Of a stretch of DNA of 64,000 nt, positions 58,763-64,000 are shown in pieces. A model generated the notes under the pieces. It was not told where the DNA came from and did not search any database. It was given only the letters and a program-made list of their open reading frames with translations. This DNA is from Pedobacter sp. Bi126 (lineage in GTDB: Bacteria; Bacteroidota; Bacteroidia; Sphingobacteriales; Sphingobacteriaceae). Numbering within the stretch: position 1 is the first letter of the stretch; every line of letters starts with the position of its first letter. Location: the NCBI RefSeq assembly GCF_918698245.1, contig NZ_CAKKMS010000004.1, positions 496,001-560,000 of the forward strand, in the 5' to 3' direction. A program made the translations under genes and the position numbers.

Positions 58763-60370
58763 ATGCAAAAGTTTAACCCGGCCTTTTCAGGTTCGGACGT
58801 GAAGAAATATATTCTTAAAAAGAATTTAAAGAAAGATTTACCTGCAAGTATTGTAGTGTTTTTAGTGGCTTTGCCATTGTGTTTAGGTATTGCACTAGCC
58901 TCAGGTGCACCGTTATTTGCTGGTTTGATCACTGGTATTATTGGAGGGGTAGTGGTTGCCTCTTTCAGTGGATCGCAATTGAGCGTTAGTGGCCCTGCAG
59001 CGGGTTTAACCGTTATTGTTTTGGGTGCCATAACATCTTTGGGGAGTTATCAAACCTTTTTACTTGCAGTTGTATTGGCTGGGGTATTCCAAATGATTTT
59101 AGGCCTGGTAAAAGCCGGAACTATTGGTAATTACTTCCCTTCGAGTGTAATTGAGGGGATGCTTGCAGCAATCGGACTGATTTTGATTTTAAAACAGTTG
59201 CCACATGCGTTGGGTGTTGATACCGATTTTAGTGGCGACGAAGGATTCTTTCAGCAAGATCACGAAAATACTTTTTCTGCGATTACAGCAGCGGTAAGCC
59301 ATTTTAGTTTGGCTGCTGTGGTTATCAGTTTATTATCGATAGCTATTCTGATTGTTTGGCCTAAATTTCCAAAATTAGCGGTTGTACCTGCACCATTGTT
59401 GGTGGTAACACTTGGGGTTCTTGGAACTATACTTTTTGCTGGTACCGATCATCCGCTACGCGCCGATCAGATGGTGAAAATTCCAGTGGTAAGTGGTTTT
59501 GGCGAATTTTTAGGCCTGTTTACCATGCCCGATTTCTCTCAGTTGGCTAATAAAAATGTTTATATAACAGCTGCAACTATTGCCGTTGTGGCAAGTTTAG
59601 AAACTTTATTAAGCATAGAGGCAGTAGATAAAATAGATCCAATTAAACGTGTATCGCCAACAAATAGAGAATTAATCGCCCAAGGTTTAGGCAACATCAC
59701 CAGTGGTATGGTTGGTGGCTTACCTATGACATCGGTAATTGTTCGTAGTTCGGCGAATGTTAACGCTGGTGCCCGGACCAAAATGTCGGCTATTTTTCAT
59801 GGTTGTTGGTTATTACTTTCACTTTTGTTTATTCCAGGGGTAATTAACATGATTCCGTTGTCGTGTTTGGCCGCAATCCTTTTGGTAACAGGATATAAAC
59901 TAACCCGTATTAGTTTATTTAAACACATGTACCATAAAGGATGGGACCAGTTTGTGCCATTTGTAGTTACGGTGCTTGCAGTTTTATTTACCGATCTGCT
60001 AAAAGGTGTGGCCGTTGGTATGTTGGTTTCTATTTTCTATTTACTCCGTACCAATATGCGTAACCCGTTCTTTTACAGAATTACAAATGAAGGTGATAAA
60101 AAGCACATCAGGATTAAACTGGCAGAAGAGGTTTCTTTTCTGAACAAAGCAGCAATACAAGTAGTTTTAACGAATATTCCGAAAGAAACAGATGTAATTA
60201 TTGATGGTTCGAATGCCAGGTATATCGATCCTGATGTATTGGAAACGATTTATAATTACAAACATAATGCTTATACCAAGGGTATTATCGTCACATTGGA
60301 GAATATCCAAAAACATTATACAGTACCAAAATTAAATATAAAAGTAGAAGAAGATATTAATAAGTCATAA
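58763..60370 (+). CDS. SulP family anion transporter with STAS domain
   Basis: 535 residues. About ten or more membrane helices (residues 30-430) include GSQLSVSGPAAGLTVIV and IEAVDKIDPIKRVSPTNREL with GGLPMTSVIVRSSANVNAGA, typical of SulP. A shortened STAS domain (about 450-530) contains TDVIIDGSNARYIDPDVLE. SulP proteins move sulfate, bicarbonate or other anions. The gene is directly followed (2 bases) by a carbonic anhydrase, so bicarbonate is the most likely substrate. Confidence 0.88.
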   Translation: MQKFNPAFSGSDVKKYILKKNLKKDLPASIVVFLVALPLCLGIALASGAPLFAGLITGIIGGVVVASFSGSQLSVSGPAAGLTVIVLGAITSLGSYQTFLLAVVLAGVFQMILGLVKAGTIGNYFPSSVIEGMLAAIGLILILKQLPHALGVDTDFSGDEGFFQQDHENTFSAITAAVSHFSLAAVVISLLSIAILIVWPKFPKLAVVPAPLLVVTLGVLGTILFAGTDHPLRADQMVKIPVVSGFGEFLGLFTMPDFSQLANKNVYITAATIAVVASLETLLSIEAVDKIDPIKRVSPTNRELIAQGLGNITSGMVGGLPMTSVIVRSSANVNAGARTKMSAIFHGCWLLLSLLFIPGVINMIPLSCLAAILLVTGYKLTRISLFKHMYHKGWDQFVPFVVTVLAVLFTDLLKGVAVGMLVSIFYLLRTNMRNPFFYRITNEGDKKHIRIKLAEEVSFLNKAAIQVVLTNIPKETDVIIDGSNARYIDPDVLETIYNYKHNAYTKGIIVTLENIQKHYTVPKLNIKVEEDINKS

Positions 60371-60372
60371 TT

Positions 60373-61029
60373 ATGTGCGCAAAAACAATAGATACGAAAG
60401 ATATAACATACGATAGCCTGTTACAAGGCAATAGGGACTGGGTTAAAGATACAATTGACAATGATCCTGCCTTTTTTGATAAACTGTCTGAAGGTCAGAG
60501 CCCACCGGTATTGTGGATCGGTTGTTCTGATAGCCGTGTGCCGGCAAACCAGATTACCAACACCAGACCAGGCGATATTTTTGTACATAGAAACATCGCC
60601 AATGTGGTGGTTCATACCGATATGAATTTACTTTCAGTGCTGGATTATTCCATTAATGTATTAAAAGTAAAACACGTTATTGTTTGTGGCCATTATGGCT
60701 GCGGTGGCGTGAAAGCTGCATTAGGCAATAAACAGGTTGGAATTATTGATAACTGGTTGAGAAATATCCGTGATGTATACCGTACGCACGAACGTGAAAT
60801 GGCGACAATCAAAGATCCTGATCAGCGTTTTGACCGCTTAGTTGAATTAAATGCCATTGAGGGCGCTGCAAATGTAACCAATACATCAATTGTACAAAGT
60901 GCATGGGCCAATGGCCAGGAGTTAGCCGTACATGCCTGGGTTTATAGTTTAAAAACAGGAATCATTAAAGACTTAAAAGTAACCTGTACTTGTCTTGATG
61001 ATGTTGCCCCTGCGTTTAAAGTAGGATAA
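60373..61029 (+). CDS. can: beta-type carbonic anhydrase
   Basis: 218 residues. Zinc ligands are the Cys in LWIGCSDSRVPANQI and the His and Cys in IVCGHYGCGGVKAAL; the CxDxR dyad is intact. It interconverts CO2 and bicarbonate in the cytoplasm. It lies 2 bases after the SulP transporter gene, which suggests the two work as a bicarbonate supply unit. Two terminators follow. Confidence 0.93.
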   Translation: MCAKTIDTKDITYDSLLQGNRDWVKDTIDNDPAFFDKLSEGQSPPVLWIGCSDSRVPANQITNTRPGDIFVHRNIANVVVHTDMNLLSVLDYSINVLKVKHVIVCGHYGCGGVKAALGNKQVGIIDNWLRNIRDVYRTHEREMATIKDPDQRFDRLVELNAIEGAANVTNTSIVQSAWANGQELAVHAWVYSLKTGIIKDLKVTCTCLDDVAPAFKVG

Positions 61030-61030
61030 A

Positions 61031-61053
61031 AGCACCAATAAGTGCTATTTTTT
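61031..61053 (+). terminator. first terminator after the carbonic anhydrase gene
   Basis: AGCAC-CAATAA-GTGCT, followed by six T (61048-61053). It starts 1 base after the stop codon. Confidence 0.7.
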
Positions 61054-61063
61054 AGTTGTTAGG

Positions 61064-61100
61064 AAAAGCTCCCGATTTTACATCGGGGGCTTTTATTTTT
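61064..61100. terminator. second, two-way terminator
   Basis: AAAAGC-t-CCCGAT (61064-61076) pairs with ATCGGGG-GCTTTT (61082-61094), followed by T-rich DNA; A-rich on the other side, it can also end the small minus-strand gene. Confidence 0.75.
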
Positions 61101-61353
61101 CTGTGGTATTGGGCATATTTCCTGCTTCTCCCTTATTGCCTTTTTCTGCATCTGTTCTTGCTTCTTCCGAACCAAAATCGCCCATTCCGAAATCTCTGCC
61201 AAGGTTACCGGCTTCAGTTTCAACACTATTTTTCTTTTCGTTATCGTTGCTCCGGTGGCGCGGCACCTGCTGATCGGGCATATTGGTTTTATCTGCACTG
61301 TTATCAGCGTTTTTATTGCCCAGATTTTTGTTGTTATCTTTTGTGTTTTCCAT
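61093..61353 (-). CDS. small hydrophilic, probably disordered protein
   Basis: 86 residues, almost without hydrophobic residues: MENTKDNNKNLGNKNADNSA, then PRHRSNDNEKKNSVETEAGN and EEARTDAEKGNKGEAGN. Asn, Lys, Glu and Gly dominate, as in stress-related disordered proteins. The opposite-strand frame is hydrophobic and Cys-rich without order and is taken as its shadow. A terminator closes it at 61064-61100. Function unknown. Confidence 0.6.
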   Translation of the reverse strand: MENTKDNNKNLGNKNADNSADKTNMPDQQVPRHRSNDNEKKNSVETEAGNLGRDFGMGDFGSEEARTDAEKGNKGEAGNMPNTTEK

Positions 61354-61465
61354 GATCTTCTTTTAAGCTATTATATAAAACAGCATAAAAGAAGATTGGT
61401 TTTACATCTTTAAAATGGTGTTGTATAAGTCGAGTTGGTCAGGGAAATCGACCAGCCGATCGGTT

Positions 61466-62974
61466 TTATTTGGTTTTCGCTTCTTCGGTACTTAATAAAG
61501 ATTCCAATTCTTTCACCTTTTCCGGATATTTTAATGCAAGGTTGTTCTTTTCACCCAAATCATCATTTAAGTTATACAGTTGCACTGTAGGCAGGTTTCC
61601 ACTATCGGTATGGGTAAGTTTATAAAAAGCTTCTCCTTTTGATGGCCTGATATATTTCCAGTTATCTTTAACAATTGCCAGTTGATTACTCTGTTCGATA
61701 AAGAAATCACGGCCTTTTTGGTCTTTTCCGGTAAAAGCATCCCATACATTTTTACTGTCAATTGCGTTTTTGCTTTCTACATTGAAAAAGCTGGCAAACG
61801 AGGCCAAAAAATCAATCTGTGAAACTAAGGCTCCGGAAACACCCGGTTTGATTGTTGCTGGCCACGAAATAATAAAAGGTTCACGTGTACCACCTTCTAA
61901 AATGCTGTATTTTCCTCCACGTAAACTACCTGCAGGTGTATGGCCGTTTAATTTTTCGAAACCCTGATCTTCGTAGCCGTCCATAATTACAGGACCATTG
62001 TCGCTACTGAAAATGATCATCGTATTTTTATCAAGGCCCAGGTATTTTAGTTGTTTTGTTATTTCGCCAACTGCCCAATCGAGTTGTAAAATTACATCAC
62101 CACGATTGCCCAGTTCACTTTTCCCTTTAAACATGGTGGCAGGCAAACGCGGTACATGCGGTTCGGTTAATGCATAATACAGGAAAAAAGGTTCCTGTTT
62201 ATGATTTTCGATAAAATTCTTCGCTTTGGTTAAAAAGGTAACCGGAATTTCCTCATCAGTCCAGCGTGCAAGTTTGCCTCCCTGCATATAGCCAATACGG
62301 CCAATGCCGTTTACAATGGTTTGGTTGTGCCCATGATTAGCTTCAGCAGGCATTTTTAACAGTTCTGGATGGTCTTTTCCTGTTGGATCAGTACCAACCG
62401 GACTTTTATAATCAACTGTAATCGGATCTTTAGGGTCTAAACCCACTACCAATTGATTTTCCATAAAAACAGTAGGTACCCTATCGGCCGTAGCCGGGAA
62501 AATAAAGGAATAATCAAAACCGACTTCTTTTGGCCCGGGCTTCACTTCTTTGTTCCAGTCTTTTTCTACTGCATTGCCCAAGCCTAAGTGCCATTTGCCA
62601 ACAAGACCTGTTTTATAACCAGCCTGCTGAAAAATTGATGGTAAGGAACTATTATCTGTTGGGATAATCAATGCAGCATCGCCTGGCAAAACACCCGTTC
62701 CTTTTTTACGCCATGCATATCTTCCCGTCATTAAGGAATAACGTGAAGGCGTACAGGTAGATGCGGTTGCATGACCATTGGTAAACCGCAGCCCTTGCTT
62801 TGCCAATGCGTCAATATTTGGGGTTTTTATTTTTGTTGCGCCGTAACAGCTGAGGTCGCCATAACCCAAATCATCAGCATAGATAATAATTACATTGGGT
62901 TTCTTTTGTGCTGTGGCGTAAAAGTTAAAGCTGGCGAGGACAATAATGAGGGATAGTAAAAATTTGTGGTTCAT
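61466..62974 (-). CDS. secreted sulfatase
   Basis: 502 residues. A signal peptide (HKFLLSLIIVLASFNFYATA) is followed by the metal-binding VIIYADDLGYGDLSCYG. The active-site motif is STCTPSRYSLMTGRYAW, in which the Cys of CTPSR becomes formylglycine. Further conserved blocks are GKWHLG, ALTEPHVPRLP and FSSDNGPVIMDGYEDQG. It removes sulfate esters from sugars or polymers in the periplasm or outside. No maturase gene is near. The C-terminus is normal in length. Confidence 0.9.
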   Translation of the reverse strand: MNHKFLLSLIIVLASFNFYATAQKKPNVIIIYADDLGYGDLSCYGATKIKTPNIDALAKQGLRFTNGHATASTCTPSRYSLMTGRYAWRKKGTGVLPGDAALIIPTDNSSLPSIFQQAGYKTGLVGKWHLGLGNAVEKDWNKEVKPGPKEVGFDYSFIFPATADRVPTVFMENQLVVGLDPKDPITVDYKSPVGTDPTGKDHPELLKMPAEANHGHNQTIVNGIGRIGYMQGGKLARWTDEEIPVTFLTKAKNFIENHKQEPFFLYYALTEPHVPRLPATMFKGKSELGNRGDVILQLDWAVGEITKQLKYLGLDKNTMIIFSSDNGPVIMDGYEDQGFEKLNGHTPAGSLRGGKYSILEGGTREPFIISWPATIKPGVSGALVSQIDFLASFASFFNVESKNAIDSKNVWDAFTGKDQKGRDFFIEQSNQLAIVKDNWKYIRPSKGEAFYKLTHTDSGNLPTVQLYNLNDDLGEKNNLALKYPEKVKELESLLSTEEAKTK

Positions 62975-63001
62975 GGTTAGAAAGGGATATTCGGTTAGGC
63001 A

Positions 63002-63032
63002 TAAAAAAGGCCAAACAATGATGCTTGGCCTT
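63002..63032 (-). terminator. terminator of the P5C dehydrogenase gene
   Basis: AAGGCCAA (63007-63014) pairs with TTGGCCTT (63025-63032); on the minus strand the stem is followed by six T. It separates this gene from the sulfatase gene. Confidence 0.75.
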
Positions 63033-63043
63033 ATATGTTAATA

Positions 63044-64000
63044 TTAATCTTCAGCTAAAAACGGATAACGGTAATCAGTTGGCGGATTAAAAGTTTCCTT
63101 AATAGTCCGTGGGGAAACCCAGCGCAACAAGTTAATCATTGCACCTGCTTTATCGTTTGTACCTGATCCTCTGGCGCCGCCAAATGGCTGTTGCCCAACT
63201 ACTGCACCTGTACATTTATCGTTAATGTAAAAATTACCAGCTGAGTTGCGTAATGCGTAACTGGCTTTTTCTATAGCATATCTATCTTGTGATAAAATAG
63301 CCCCTGTTAAAGCATAAGGTGAAGTGGTATCAATTACTTCTAAAATCTGGTCGAATTCTTGATCTTGGTATACGTATACAGATAATACCGGGCCAAAAAG
63401 TTCTTCACACATAGTGGTATATTTCGGATCGTCAACCACTAAAACAGTTGGTTCTATGAAATAACCTTTGCTCTTATCATAATTACCACCGGCAATAACT
63501 TCAACCCCTTTATCTTTTTTAGCCTGATCAATATATTTAGCCAGTTTATCGAAAGAACGTTCATCAATTACAGCATTAATGAAATTGCTGAAATCTTCAG
63601 TTCCACCCATTTTAAATGAAGCTAAATCTCTGATCATTAATTTCTTGATCTCAGGCCAAAGGCTTTGTGGGATATAAGTACGGCTGGCAGCAGAACATTT
63701 TTGTCCCTGGTATTCGAAAGCACCACGTACAATTGCAGTAGCCGAAGCTGCAACATCTGCACTTGGGTGAACCAAAATAAAGTCTTTACCACCAGTTTCA
63801 CCAACTATGCGTGGGTATGATTTGTACTTATGGATATTTGTGCCGATTGTTTTCCATATCTCCTGAAAAACTTTGGTAGAACCGGTAAAGTGAATACCTG
63901 CAAAATCAGCGTGATTAAAAACTACATCGCCTACTTCAGGACCATCGGCAAAAATAAGGTTAATTACACCATCAGGTAAGCCCGCTTCGCGAAAAACTTG
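63044..64000 (-). CDS. pruA: 1-pyrroline-5-carboxylate dehydrogenase, 3' part only
   Basis: The frame is open to the window end, so the 5' part is missing; about 318 residues are visible. The catalytic Glu lies in RIVGETGGKDFILVHPSADV and the catalytic Cys in FEYQGQKCSAASRTYIP. TMCEELFGPVLSVYVYQD and QQPFGGARGSGTNDKAG are typical of the stand-alone P5C dehydrogenase (ALDH4A1-like). It oxidises P5C (glutamate semialdehyde) to glutamate in proline breakdown. A Met at 63775 is internal. Confidence 0.9.
   Translation of the reverse strand, partial: QVFREAGLPDGVINLIFADGPEVGDVVFNHADFAGIHFTGSTKVFQEIWKTIGTNIHKYKSYPRIVGETGGKDFILVHPSADVAASATAIVRGAFEYQGQKCSAASRTYIPQSLWPEIKKLMIRDLASFKMGGTEDFSNFINAVIDERSFDKLAKYIDQAKKDKGVEVIAGGNYDKSKGYFIEPTVLVVDDPKYTTMCEELFGPVLSVYVYQDQEFDQILEVIDTTSPYALTGAILSQDRYAIEKASYALRNSAGNFYINDKCTGAVVGQQPFGGARGSGTNDKAGAMINLLRWVSPRTIKETFNPPTDYRYPFLAED

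Noticed and set aside
61056..61355. Plus-strand frame opposite the small hydrophilic protein
   Set aside because: Cys- and Phe-rich, disordered composition, and it begins inside a terminator; the minus-strand frame is far more protein-like.
1..64000. tRNA, rRNA or tmRNA genes
   Set aside because: No cloverleaf, CCA-ended or rRNA-like stretches were recognised by eye; a dedicated RNA search (for example tRNAscan or Infernal) would settle it.

Overview
The window looks like chromosomal DNA of a Sphingobacteriaceae-type Bacteroidota, most like Pedobacter. The evidence is: promoters of the Bacteroidota type (TTTG, about 19-21 bases, TAnnTTTG) instead of an E. coli -35/-10; AT-rich intergenic DNA; a PorP/SprF protein next to a gliding-motility C-terminal-domain protein (type IX secretion); a DnaK whose tail is rich in Gly/Gln; and the Bacteroidota form of the S10-spc-alpha ribosomal cluster (secY-map-infA-rpmJ-rpsM, no adk). 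I see no tRNA, rRNA, CRISPR array, complete insertion sequence or prophage.

Layout. 0-5 kb: the 3' part of a dGTPase gene, then three co-oriented genes for a collagen-like/head-repeat surface protein, a small CHU_C-domain type IX cargo and its PorP/SprF partner. 5-10 kb: a repeat-rich gap, an unknown membrane protein, a prephenate dehydrogenase that reads like the fungal TYR1 type, a toxin-antitoxin pair whose toxin seems frameshifted, and a TSUP-DUF1634 transporter pair. 10.1-25.4 kb: an uninterrupted ribosomal cluster from rplC to rplQ, with secY, map, infA and rpoA, driven by a clear Bacteroidota promoter and closed by a strong terminator. rpsJ is absent from its head, and several internal gaps carry hairpins. 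25.6-31.1 kb: a secreted glycoside-hydrolase-like protein facing a GMC oxidoreductase and its Tat-exported small subunit. 31.3-41.1 kb: a methyltransferase, a DUF1304 protein, dnaK behind a sigma-54-like promoter, a sugar kinase/nucleotidyltransferase pair, a HerA-like ATPase and cbpA-cbpM. 41.7-46.9 kb: an S9 peptidase, a DUF1801 protein, a small HTH protein below a perfect palindrome, and an exported Gfo/Idh/MocA-like protein. 47.6-50.5 kb: a signalling cluster (histidine kinase, NarL-type regulator, ECF sigma factor, single-domain receiver). 50.7-64 kb: exonuclease III, a PAS protein, an M42 peptidase, a GNAT protein, an MFS transporter, an acyl-CoA carboxylase beta subunit, a SulP-carbonic anhydrase pair, a sulfatase and the 3' part of a P5C dehydrogenase gene.

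The least ordinary part is between the genes. Many gaps carry dispersed repeats: (i) degenerate tracts phased at exactly 7 bases (units beginning AGT or AGA), some forming inverted pairs; (ii) an element with constant arms (TAAACCCGACAGCAGCGG and AGCGAATGGCGGGGCT) around a changing core, tandemly amplified at 57.5-58.1 kb with a 249-250-base period; (iii) hairpins built on TCAGATG; (iv) long inverted repeats built on CGTCATTGCGAGG; and (v) a nested palindrome at 5.0-5.3 kb. I found no convincing new multi-gene system. The heptamer tracts, the constant-arm/variable-core element and the fungal-like TyrA are the strongest leads.
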